From JALTBU01 sp964410645 (GTDB lineage: Bacteria; Campylobacterota; Campylobacteria; Campylobacterales; Nautiliaceae): a stretch of 26,709 bases of DNA. The stretch spans positions 1 to 26,709 of the forward strand of contig CAYPHV010000018.1 of assembly GCA_964410645.1 (NCBI GenBank), written 5' to 3'. The notes beneath the pieces are model-generated. The model had not been told where the DNA came from. It saw only the letters and a program-made list of their open reading frames with translations, and ran no database searches. Positions 7,882-15,970 of this stretch are shown one piece after another. The stretch's first letter is position 1, and the number at the start of each line of letters is the position of its first letter. A program made the translations under genes and the position numbers.

Positions 7882-8310
7882 ATGAGTATAAAAACGCATT
7901 ATATTGAATTTAGAAACGCTTTAAATAAGGATGAAACAGACAAATCTCAAAAAGAGTTTGAAAAGGCATATAATGAAGCATTTACAATATTCCAGCGAAA
8001 ATTGACAAATAAAGAAAAATTTGATGAAAATAATGATGAAGAGAGATATGCCCTGATTGTTCTTACCGATAATTTAATAGGATATTGGGCTGAAAACAGA
8101 GTTGATGAAGGCATAGCTTTAGCTGAAAATTTGCTTGAAATGACCGATAGCAACAAATTAAAAGAGATGTTTAAAGGTTATTCCCTTGGGATGCAGGCCG
8201 GGATAAATCTTAAGGAATTTATTAATAAATATGTGGATTTGAATAAAGTTGATGAAGAATTTCCCGAATTTTTATGCAATTTTAAAAAAGAGATAAAAGA
8301 ATTAATTTAA
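7882..8310 (+). CDS. Hypothetical acidic cytoplasmic protein
   Basis: 142 residues from the ATG at 7882. An in-frame TTG at 7852 would add ten Lys/hydrophobic residues, but it overlaps a TATAAT -10 box (7857-7862), so the ATG is preferred. The protein is helix-rich and charged (KDETDKSQKEFEKAYNEAF, FDENNDEERYALIVLTDN), with one Cys, no signal peptide, no TM segment and no motif I recognise. The AENRVDEGIALAENLLEM stretch hints at an all-helical, TPR-like fold, but that is weak. It is convergent with dnaE, with only 3 bases between the stop codons. The ribosome site is poor (A-rich leader of about 13 bases). Confidence 0.7.
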   Translation: MSIKTHYIEFRNALNKDETDKSQKEFEKAYNEAFTIFQRKLTNKEKFDENNDEERYALIVLTDNLIGYWAENRVDEGIALAENLLEMTDSNKLKEMFKGYSLGMQAGINLKEFINKYVDLNKVDEEFPEFLCNFKKEIKELI

Positions 8311-8313
8311 AAT

Positions 8314-11300
8314 TTATAAATTACATCTCAAATTTGTTTTTATTTCCAAAGAAAATCCGAATGGAGTTTTTAAAACCAAATTTACTCTTTTATTTCCGGG
8401 GCATTTTGTTATATGATTGTAAATTTCAAGTAAATCTTTTTCATAATTTTCGCCTATTTCCTGTTCAACAGTAACAATTTCATCTATAACGGCGGCTTTT
8501 TCTTTTTTTGCTTCTTCCAAACTCATAACTTTTCTTGAGGTAATTCTTAAAAATTCTCCCAATTTTTCTACTTTTGCTTTAAATGCAACAGGTTCTTCCG
8601 TGTTTAGTTCCTGCAGTTTTTTTAAATCTCTTTCAAATACCATTAAGTCAATTTTGCCATGGAAATCCATTAATGAAACAATAGCAAATTTATTTCCTTT
8701 TTTTGATATTCTTACCTTTACAGATTCAATTTTGCCTACAAATAAAGCTTCCTGGCCCAGGATATCATCTATTTCACTTGAAAGATTGTATTTTAAGTGT
8801 TTAATCTTATTTTTATAAGGGTCAAGCGGATGTGCCGATACATAAAAGCCAAGTGTTTCATATTCTCCGTTAAGAAGTGTTTTCATATCAAATTCATCTC
8901 TTTTGTAAATATTCAAATGTTCATCTTCTTCCTGTTCCAAATTGGCAAAAAGGGAATTTGGATTATTCAGGGCATTTTTTCTATCTTCAATTCTTTTTTT
9001 AAATTCAAGTATATCTTCCAAATTTTGCAGAAGAGTTTTTCTCGTATATCCAAAAGAATCCATAGCCCCGGATTTGATCAGTTGTTCCAATACTTTTTTA
9101 TTGACTTTGGAAGAATCTATTTTTAAAATAAAATCTTCCAAATTCTTAAAAGGTCTGTCAGCTACAATGGATTCTATTGCTTTGGCGCCGATTCCTTTAA
9201 TAGCGCTTAATCCAAAAAGAATTTTATTTTCAACAGGCGTGAATTCGTGATTTGATTTTTGAACGTTTGGAGGGAGAACGTTTATTCCCAGGGTTTTTGC
9301 CTCTTCTATATATTTTGCTATTTTTTCCATATTATCGGCTTCATATGTTAAAAGCGCAGCAAAAAATTCGGCCGGGTAATATTTTTTAAGCCATGCCGTT
9401 TGGTATGTAATCATGGCATATGCAGCCGAATGAGATTTATTAAATCCGTATCCGGCAAATTTTTCAATCAATTCAAATAAAGCTTTTGCATTCGTCTGCG
9501 AAAAACCCTGTTTTTTTGCTCCGGCAACAAATTCTTTTGAATATTTAATCATTACGTCTTTTTTCTTTTTACCCATGGCACGTCTTATAATATCGGCTTT
9601 CCCCAGAGAAAATCCGCCTATGGCCTGGACAATCTGCATAACCTGTTCCTGATAAACAATAACTCCGTATGTCGGTTTTAATATAGGTTTTAGCGCTTCT
9701 TCAAATTCGTCAAAAAAATAATTAATTTCTTTTTTACCGTGTTTTCTGTAGATATAATCGTCCAGCATACCGGAATCCATAGGTCCGGGTCTGTATAAAG
9801 CAAGCATTGCAATAATATCCTCAAAAGTATTTGGTTTGAGTCTTTTTGCTAAATCCTGCATTCCGTTTGATTCTATTTGAAACAGACCCAGTGTTTTTCC
9901 GCTTTGAATAAGTTCAAATACATTTTTATCGTCTAAACTCAATTCGTCTATATTTATATCTTTATTTTGATTCATTTTAATGTTTTTTACGGCCTGGTCT
10001 ATAACTGTGAGGGTTTTAAGTCCCAAAAAGTCAAATTTAATCAAATCGACCGGTTCGAGATAATTTAGAGAATATTGTGTAGTGTGCATTTTTTCATTAA
10101 CATCGGGTCTGTATAAAGGTGATTTTTTCCATAAAGGTTCGTCGCTTATTACAACACCTGCCGCGTGTTTTCCGGTGTTTCTTTTAATCCCTTCAAGCTT
10201 TTCTCCAAAAGAATACATTCTTTCGTATGTTCTATCTTCCGTGGTTATTTGAGCTATTTTGCTTTCCATTTCTTTGGCTTTTGCCAAAGTTATTCCGAGT
10301 TGATCAGGGATTAACTTTACAAATTTATCGGCGGTGGAATAATCTATTCCGAAAATTCTTGCTATGTCTCTTAAAACCCCTTTTGCCAAAAGTGAGCCGA
10401 AAGTAACCACCTGGGCTACATTTTCGTATCCATATTTTTTTTGAACATATTCAATGACCTCATCTCTTCTTGCCTGGCATATATCAACATCGATATCCGG
10501 CATTGAAACTCTTTGGGGATTTAAAAATCTTTCAAACAAAAGATTATATTTCAGTGGATCGAGATTTGTAATTTCCAGAGAGTATGCCACCAGACTTCCC
10601 GCGGCGCTGCCCCGCCCGGGGCCTACTGGTATTTTAAATCCGGTAGGTCTTAAATGTCTGCTCGGGTCTTTTGCGTAATTGATAAAATCCCATACAATCA
10701 GCATATATCCTGGGAATTTCATCTGTTCTATTATATTTATTTCGTATTCGAGTCTTTTTTTGTATTTTTCATGCAGTTCCGGAGGTATTTTTTTGAGTTT
10801 TTTTTCAAGTCCCTGGTGGCATTTGTATTCAAAATATTCCACATCGTTTTTGATTTCAATCCCTTCTTTTTTCGCGTATTCTTTTGTAAATTTAAAAGTC
10901 GGTGGGGTAGGGTTGCCAAGAGGAATTGTTAAATCAATATTTTTGAATAAATCAACATTGTTTTGCAAGGCTTTGGGGTAATTTTCGAAAGCTTTTTCAT
11001 ACTCTTTTTTTGTTTTTAAATAAAATTCTCCTATTTTGATGTCTCTGTGCATATCGTCGTACAGTTTATTGCTTTCAATACATTCAAGGGCGTCTTTGTA
11101 ATAAATATCTGTTTTGTTTAAATAAAATATATTTGCCGATGCGATGGGAGGAATGTTGTTTTCAATTGCAAAATTATAAAATCCGTCTATTAAAAATTTT
11201 TCTTCAAAAGAATCTTTTCTTATTTCCAGGTATATGTTTTTAATGTCTTTTTTATATATTGCTATGATTTTTTTTGCTTTTTTTTCTCCTCCTAATTTAT

Positions 11301-11733
11301 TTAGGGCATTTTTTTCGTCCAGTATATTCAGCTGTTTTCCTATTTCGCTTTCAAGCATAGAAAGAATTACACCGACGCCTTCCTGATGTTTTATCAGCTC
11401 TTCGTAAGGAATAACAGGTCTGGAACCTTCCAAATGATAAAGATAAGAAATGGAACTTAGATACATTAGATTATCGTATCCGTGTTTGTCTAAAGCTATT
11501 AATACAATTCTTGAATATATGCCTTCTCTTTTTATTAAAACATCACTTCCGATAATAGGCTTTATTTCGTTTTTTTTGCAGGTTTCGTAAAATTCTATGG
11601 TGCTGAACATATTGTTTAGCTCCGCAATTCCCAATGTGTCAAAGCCTCTTGTTTTAGCTTCGGCAATCAATTCTTTTATTTTAAGAGGTGAATGGAGTAG
11701 GGAATGATCGCTATGAATATGAAAAGGAACCAC
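8314..11733 (-). CDS. dnaE: DNA polymerase III alpha subunit
   Basis: 1139 residues, replicative polymerase catalytic subunit. In order: PHP domain (about 1-270), palm with catalytic aspartates in MPDIDVDIC (about 410-417) and later LIKFDFLGLKTL, fingers with LYRPGPMDSGM and YQEQVMQI, HhH (FGLSAIKGIGAKAI, about 840), and an OB-fold (LFVGKIESVKVRISKKGNKFAIVSL). NPNSLF near residue 921 may be the beta-clamp-binding motif. The start is GTG at 11733, preceded by AAAAGG; it places HIHSDHS at the expected N-terminus. The PHP domain keeps HxH but has AELNN instead of TDHGN and ANIFY instead of ND.HY, so its metal site looks lost. Transcribed from an extended -10 promoter shared back to back with thrC. 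Confidence 0.97.
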   Translation of the reverse strand: MVPFHIHSDHSLLHSPLKIKELIAEAKTRGFDTLGIAELNNMFSTIEFYETCKKNEIKPIIGSDVLIKREGIYSRIVLIALDKHGYDNLMYLSSISYLYHLEGSRPVIPYEELIKHQEGVGVILSMLESEIGKQLNILDEKNALNKLGGEKKAKKIIAIYKKDIKNIYLEIRKDSFEEKFLIDGFYNFAIENNIPPIASANIFYLNKTDIYYKDALECIESNKLYDDMHRDIKIGEFYLKTKKEYEKAFENYPKALQNNVDLFKNIDLTIPLGNPTPPTFKFTKEYAKKEGIEIKNDVEYFEYKCHQGLEKKLKKIPPELHEKYKKRLEYEINIIEQMKFPGYMLIVWDFINYAKDPSRHLRPTGFKIPVGPGRGSAAGSLVAYSLEITNLDPLKYNLLFERFLNPQRVSMPDIDVDICQARRDEVIEYVQKKYGYENVAQVVTFGSLLAKGVLRDIARIFGIDYSTADKFVKLIPDQLGITLAKAKEMESKIAQITTEDRTYERMYSFGEKLEGIKRNTGKHAAGVVISDEPLWKKSPLYRPDVNEKMHTTQYSLNYLEPVDLIKFDFLGLKTLTVIDQAVKNIKMNQNKDINIDELSLDDKNVFELIQSGKTLGLFQIESNGMQDLAKRLKPNTFEDIIAMLALYRPGPMDSGMLDDYIYRKHGKKEINYFFDEFEEALKPILKPTYGVIVYQEQVMQIVQAIGGFSLGKADIIRRAMGKKKKDVMIKYSKEFVAGAKKQGFSQTNAKALFELIEKFAGYGFNKSHSAAYAMITYQTAWLKKYYPAEFFAALLTYEADNMEKIAKYIEEAKTLGINVLPPNVQKSNHEFTPVENKILFGLSAIKGIGAKAIESIVADRPFKNLEDFILKIDSSKVNKKVLEQLIKSGAMDSFGYTRKTLLQNLEDILEFKKRIEDRKNALNNPNSLFANLEQEEDEHLNIYKRDEFDMKTLLNGEYETLGFYVSAHPLDPYKNKIKHLKYNLSSEIDDILGQEALFVGKIESVKVRISKKGNKFAIVSLMDFHGKIDLMVFERDLKKLQELNTEEPVAFKAKVEKLGEFLRITSRKVMSLEEAKKEKAAVIDEIVTVEQEIGENYEKDLLEIYNHITKCPGNKRVNLVLKTPFGFSLEIKTNLRCNL

Positions 11734-11750
11734 AATAAGCCTTTTTGTGA

Positions 11751-11780
11751 AATTATATCATTTATTTCTTTGATATAATT
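11751..11780. promoter_or_regulatory. Divergent dnaE/thrC promoters built as a perfect inverted repeat
   Basis: AATTATATCA (11751-11760) and TGATATAATT (11771-11780) are exact reverse complements separated by ten bases (TTTATTTCTT). Each arm holds an extended -10 element TGATATAAT reading outward: minus strand toward dnaE (GTG about 18 bases away), plus strand toward thrC (ATG about 20 bases away). Neither has a recognisable -35; each -35 position falls on the other promoter's -10. Confidence 0.75.
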
Positions 11781-11799
11781 GCATAAAAAAAGGGCTAAA

Positions 11800-13323
11800 A
11801 TGAAATTTATAGGAACGCGTGGAAGTGAAGATAAAAAAACGTTCAGCGAAGTTATTTTGAATCCGGCGGCTCCTAACGGGGGGCTTTATGTGCCTGAAAA
11901 ATTTCCTAAAATTAATGAAAAATATATACTGAAATTTTTTGATGAACGGGGTACAAAAACATACAGACATATAGCCAGAAGTATATTGCATAAATTTAAG
12001 GTTGATCTGGACGATGATTTAATAGAAAAGGCATTATATATATATCTTAGGAATTTTGACGATCCGGATGTTATGCCTTTAATCAGGCTTAAAAATTTTT
12101 TTGTAGGTGAATTGTGGCATGGTCCTACCCGTGCGTTTAAAGATATGGCTCTTCAGCCTTTTGGATATATATTGTCCCATTTGGCAAAAAAAAGAAATGA
12201 AAATTATTTGATTTTAGCCGCTACAAGCGGTGATACCGGGCCTGCCACCCTTAAAACATTTGAGAATAAAGAAAATATAAAAGTGGTTTGTGTTTATCCC
12301 CATGGAGGAACGAGTGAAGTTCAAAAACTTCAAATGATTACAACAGATGCGAAGAATGAAAAAGTTTTTGGAATTTTAGGTGATTTTGACGATGCCCAGA
12401 GTGCTTTAAAAAATATGCTAAAAGATAAAGATTTCAAAAAAGTTTTAGAAAAAAATAATATTAAACTTTCTGCCGCAAATTCTGTTAATTTCGGGAGGAT
12501 TATTTTTCAGATTATTTATCATTTTTGGAGTTATATAAAACTTATCAGTTCTTACGAAATAGAAATAGGAGAAAAAATAGATGTAATCATTCCAAGCGGG
12601 AATTTTGGAAATGCTCTTGGGGCTTATTATGCCAAAAAAATGGGTCTTCCAATAGATAAAATCGTAATTGCGGCAAATAAAAATAACGTTTTGTACGAAC
12701 TTATTAAATATGGAAAATATGATTTAAGGGATAAAACGTTGATTAAAACAATTTCCCCCGCTATGGATATTTTAAAATCAAGCAATGTTGAAAGAATGAT
12801 ATTCGATAAATTCGGCGAAAAAAGAACAATCGAGCTTATGAACTCTCTTGAAAAAGAAGGATATTTTGAACTAAGCCATGAAGAAACAAAAGAAATCCAA
12901 AAAGATTTTGAAAGCGATTTTGCAACAGACGGAGAATGCAAAAAAATTATTAAAAAATATGCAACAGACGAATTTTATTTAATGGATCCCCATACCGCAA
13001 CAGCGGTAAAAGCGTTTGAATCATTAAAAGAAAAAGGAAAAATAGGCGATAAAAAGACGGTTGTTTATTCAACTGCGGAATGGACAAAATTTTCACCAAG
13101 TATATATAGTGCGCTAAGCCGTGAAGATGTAAACAGGGAATCGGCTATGGAAGAAGAAAAAAAAGATGTCAGTGATAAAGACGCTATCGCATATATTGAA
13201 TCACGAATGGAAGTAAAAGCTCCCGAAGCTATTTTGGATTTATTTGAAAAAGATATAGTTAATGAAAATATAATTCCAAAAGAGCAGATAATGAGTGAAG
13301 TAATAAAATTTATCTCAAAATGA
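11800..13323 (+). CDS. thrC: Threonine synthase
   Basis: 507 residues from the ATG at 11800; an in-frame TTG at 11779 is rejected because it overlaps the -10 box and AGGGCTAAAATG gives a proper ribosome site. The enzyme converts O-phosphohomoserine to threonine with PLP. The N-terminal pattern KFIGTRGSEDKKTFSEVIL and APNGGLYVPE is typical of the longer bacterial threonine synthases. The PLP lysine is K114 in WHGPTRAFKDMALQ, followed by AATSGDTGPATL and the phosphate-binding loop VIIPSGNFGNALGAYYAKKMG. Length agrees with the Campylobacterota enzymes. It works with hom (1639-2892) in threonine synthesis. The AEC permease gene starts 8 bases downstream. Confidence 0.95.
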   Translation: MKFIGTRGSEDKKTFSEVILNPAAPNGGLYVPEKFPKINEKYILKFFDERGTKTYRHIARSILHKFKVDLDDDLIEKALYIYLRNFDDPDVMPLIRLKNFFVGELWHGPTRAFKDMALQPFGYILSHLAKKRNENYLILAATSGDTGPATLKTFENKENIKVVCVYPHGGTSEVQKLQMITTDAKNEKVFGILGDFDDAQSALKNMLKDKDFKKVLEKNNIKLSAANSVNFGRIIFQIIYHFWSYIKLISSYEIEIGEKIDVIIPSGNFGNALGAYYAKKMGLPIDKIVIAANKNNVLYELIKYGKYDLRDKTLIKTISPAMDILKSSNVERMIFDKFGEKRTIELMNSLEKEGYFELSHEETKEIQKDFESDFATDGECKKIIKKYATDEFYLMDPHTATAVKAFESLKEKGKIGDKKTVVYSTAEWTKFSPSIYSALSREDVNRESAMEEEKKDVSDKDAIAYIESRMEVKAPEAILDLFEKDIVNENIIPKEQIMSEVIKFISK

Positions 13324-13331
13324 TTTAATAA

Positions 13332-14198
13332 ATGTTCGGTGTTATAGGGATATATGCTTTTATCATTTTGGGGTTTTTAGCTAAAAAGCAGTTTCAAATA
13401 GATGGAAAGACACTTGTAATTCTTTCAGTTTATTATCTACAGCCTTTTCTTACCTTTTGGGGCATTATGCTAACGCCTATAAATCATAATCTTATTTTTG
13501 CCCCTGTTTATTATTTGCTGGCTGTATTTACAGCTTGGATTTTTACATATTGTTCTTCATTACTTCTTAAAGATAAAAAAGACAGAATTATTTCAATGCT
13601 TACTCCGCTTATTGGAAATACCGGCAATTTGGGAATTCCCATATGCTATTTTTTTTGGGGGAATTTTGGAGCAAGCGTTGCCACTGTGGTCAATCTTACA
13701 AATATATTTTTTGTATATACTTTTGGTATTTTTTTCTTTGCCAAGGGTGAGTATTCTTTTAAAGAAGCTTTAAAAAAAATTGTAAGAATTCCTGTAATAT
13801 GGTTTGGTCTTTTGGCTTTGGCGCTTAATTTTAGCGGGGTAAGATTTGATGCACAAATAATGAAAATTTTGCAAATGGGCGCTTTTTCTTCAATAGTAAC
13901 CCAGCTTATAATTTTCGGCGTTTATATTGCCGATATCAAAATAAGAACGGACGACAGGCCTTTAATTGTTATTACAATGATTAATAAATTTGTTATTGTT
14001 ACTTTTATCGGATTTGTGGTATTAAAATTGTTAAATATAGAAAACAGTGTGCTTTGGCCGATTTTGCTTGAAATTTCAACTCCTCTGGCAGTTACAAACG
14101 TGAATCTTTCGGCCCTTTTTAATCTTTATCCACAAAAAGTTTCATTTTTAGTATTTTTGAGTTCTGTTATTTTTTTAATTGGTGTTCTTTTCAGGTAA
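13332..14198 (+). CDS. AEC-family (auxin efflux carrier-type) permease
   Basis: 288 residues, strongly hydrophobic, with eight to ten predicted membrane spans (for example GVIGIYAFIILGFLA, YYLLAVFTAWIFTYCSSLLL, IVTQLIIFGVYIADI, VSFLVFLSSVIFLIGVLFR). The conserved NTGNLGIPICYFFWG around residue 100 is the AEC signature; the Asn/Gly-Pro break corresponds to the crossover helix of the BART-superfamily fold. Relatives in bacteria carry malonate, malate or similar organic anions or amino acids; the substrate here is unknown. Location 8 bases after thrC suggests co-transcription and raises an export or uptake link with threonine metabolism, but this is positional inference only. The start has a weak ribosome site, so it may rely on translational coupling. 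Confidence 0.85.
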   Translation: MFGVIGIYAFIILGFLAKKQFQIDGKTLVILSVYYLQPFLTFWGIMLTPINHNLIFAPVYYLLAVFTAWIFTYCSSLLLKDKKDRIISMLTPLIGNTGNLGIPICYFFWGNFGASVATVVNLTNIFFVYTFGIFFFAKGEYSFKEALKKIVRIPVIWFGLLALALNFSGVRFDAQIMKILQMGAFSSIVTQLIIFGVYIADIKIRTDDRPLIVITMINKFVIVTFIGFVVLKLLNIENSVLWPILLEISTPLAVTNVNLSALFNLYPQKVSFLVFLSSVIFLIGVLFR

Positions 14199-14233
14199 AT
14201 TATTTTTATACGGATATTTTGGCAAAGTCTTTT

Positions 14234-14242
14234 TGTTAAAAT
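14234..14242 (+). promoter_or_regulatory. Extended -10 promoter of the SDR-mnmH pair
   Basis: TGTTAAAAT (TG 14234-14235, TAAAAT 14237-14242) in the 64-base gap after the AEC gene, about 20 bases before the TTG start. It matches the TTGNTATAATT-like pattern seen before dnaE, thrC, argF and the DAHP synthase. Confidence 0.5.
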
Positions 14243-14262
14243 TTTAATAAAAAAGGAATAAA

Positions 14263-14964
14263 TTGAATATTTTAATTACGGGTGCGAGCAGGGGAATCGG
14301 CAAAAGTTTGGCAATGTATTATAAAAAGAAGGGCCATAATTTATATCTTATAGCAAGAGACGGTGAAAAATTAAAAAAATTAAGCGAAAATTATTTTGCC
14401 GTGGATTTGGCCGATTTTGATGAGGTTAGGAATATTTCAAAAAAATTAAAAGAAGTAAAATTTGATTTAATTATTTTGAATGCCGGAGTTTCATCGCTTC
14501 ATTCAAAAGATTTTCCTCCGTTTAATGCATTTGAAAAAGTAATCGATGTGAATTTTCTTTCAATTCATGCGCTTTTGGAAAATATTAATTTTAAAAATTC
14601 CAAAATTGTTTTTATTTCTTCTCTTGCTTCATTAGTCGGTGCACCGACATCGCTTCCTTACAGTGCCAGTAAAAGGGCGATTAATTCTTATGCGGAAAGT
14701 CTTTATTTTGCGGGGGTGGATGTCCGGCTGATTTTGCCCGGATTTATAAAAACGGATATGACAAAAAAACATACTTTTCATATGCCTTTTTTAATGGATT
14801 TGGATAAAGCGGGTATAAAAATAGTAAAGATAATTGAGAGTAAAAAATTTTTTAACCCTTTTCCTCTTAGATTTTATTATATAATTAAATTTTTTATGCT
14901 TTTGCCTTATGGCTTAAAAAGAAAAATATTAAAAAAATATGTAAAATCGGATATAGCAGAATAA
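14263..14964 (+). CDS. Short-chain dehydrogenase/reductase (classical SDR)
   Basis: 233 residues. NAD(P)-binding TGASRGIG (residues 6-13), the NAG motif (73-75), and the catalytic Ser120, Tyr133 and Lys137 (YSASK) are all present, so it should be an active oxidoreductase; the substrate cannot be deduced. The region GFIKTDMTKKHTFHM matches the usual PG.v.T.m segment. The C-terminus is hydrophobic and basic (FPLRFYYIIKFFMLLPYGLKRKILKKY), suggesting membrane association, as in SDRs acting on lipid-like substrates. The start is TTG with AAAGGAATAAA ahead; the next Met (residue 18) would delete the cofactor loop. mnmH begins 18 bases downstream. Confidence 0.9.
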   Translation: MNILITGASRGIGKSLAMYYKKKGHNLYLIARDGEKLKKLSENYFAVDLADFDEVRNISKKLKEVKFDLIILNAGVSSLHSKDFPPFNAFEKVIDVNFLSIHALLENINFKNSKIVFISSLASLVGAPTSLPYSASKRAINSYAESLYFAGVDVRLILPGFIKTDMTKKHTFHMPFLMDLDKAGIKIVKIIESKKFFNPFPLRFYYIIKFFMLLPYGLKRKILKKYVKSDIAE

Positions 14965-14982
14965 ATATATAAAGGCTTTTGA

Positions 14983-15960
14983 ATGGTAATAGATATAAAA
15001 GAATTTTTAAACAATAAATTTGATTTGATTTTAGATGCAAGAAGTCCGAAGGAGTATAATGAATCCCATATTCCCGGAAGTAAAAATATTTATGTGTTAA
15101 ATGATGAAGAACACGCTCAAATAGGATATATGTATAAAAATGTTTCAAAAAAACAAGCAAGTCAAAAAGGGTTGATATATATCTTAAAAAATATTGCAAA
15201 ACATTTGGAAATAGATGATTTTACAGATAAAAAAATTTTAATTTATTGTGCGAGGGGAGGGAAAAGATCCAAATCTCTTTATACTATTTTAAAAGAGATT
15301 AATTATAATGTGTATAGATTAGACGGTGGGTATAAAATATATAGAAAATATGTAAGTGAATATCTTATGAATATACCCGGTAAATTTTTGGTTTTAAGAG
15401 GAAACAGTGGATGCGGGAAAAGCGAGCTGCTTGAATATTTGCGTCCGTGTATTGATTTGGAAAAACTTGCGAATCATTACGGAAGTATTTTTGGCAATAT
15501 CGGGCATCAGCCTAGCCAGAAAATGTTTGAAAATATGCTTTTTGAAAAGCTTAGGCTCATATCTCCCGATGAATATATTTTTATTGAAGCGGAAAGTTCC
15601 AGAATAGGAAAGATTAATTTACCCGGCGATTTGCATAAAAAAATCAAAAGCAGCATTCAAATAGAAATTACAGCTCCTTTACATCAAAGAATAAACAGAA
15701 TTTTAAAATATTACGGAAATATAGATAAAAAATCTTTTTATGCCAATTTGGACAGATTGAAAAAATTTATTTCAAAGCAAATTTATGATGATCTTATAAA
15801 TTCATACCAAAAAAATGAATTAAAAAAAGTGGCTGAAATTATGCTTTTGGAATATTATGACAAAGTATATAAAAAAAACAAATCGGATTTTATTGTAGAA
15901 AATTCTGATTTACAAAAAGCTTTAAAAGAATTGAAAAAAATAAAATCAGAGATAGTCTAA
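14983..15960 (+). CDS. mnmH: tRNA 2-selenouridine synthase MnmH (SelU/YbbB)
   Basis: 325 residues. MnmH replaces sulphur by selenium at the wobble 2-thiouridine of tRNAs for Lys, Glu and Gln, using selenophosphate from SelD and going through a geranylated intermediate. The N-terminal rhodanese domain (about 1-128) shows LDARSPKEYNESHIPGS and the active-site Cys89 in IYCARGGKRSKSL, the family's YC.RGG.RS motif. The C-terminal P-loop domain has Walker A GNSGCGKS (140-147), and the following LEKLANHYGSIFGNIGHQPSQ segment is the MnmH-specific LE.LA.H.GS.FG stretch. It is somewhat shorter than the E. coli protein (about 364) at the C-terminus. Its presence implies selenium use in the cell and supports reading TGA as Sec in the peroxiredoxin at 22169. 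Confidence 0.93.
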   Translation: MVIDIKEFLNNKFDLILDARSPKEYNESHIPGSKNIYVLNDEEHAQIGYMYKNVSKKQASQKGLIYILKNIAKHLEIDDFTDKKILIYCARGGKRSKSLYTILKEINYNVYRLDGGYKIYRKYVSEYLMNIPGKFLVLRGNSGCGKSELLEYLRPCIDLEKLANHYGSIFGNIGHQPSQKMFENMLFEKLRLISPDEYIFIEAESSRIGKINLPGDLHKKIKSSIQIEITAPLHQRINRILKYYGNIDKKSFYANLDRLKKFISKQIYDDLINSYQKNELKKVAEIMLLEYYDKVYKKNKSDFIVENSDLQKALKELKKIKSEIV

Positions 15961-15970
15961 TAAACGATAT

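Noticed and set aside
11779..11799. thrC start at TTG 11779
   Set aside because: It overlaps the -10 box; the ATG at 11800 has its own ribosome site and matches the family N-terminus.
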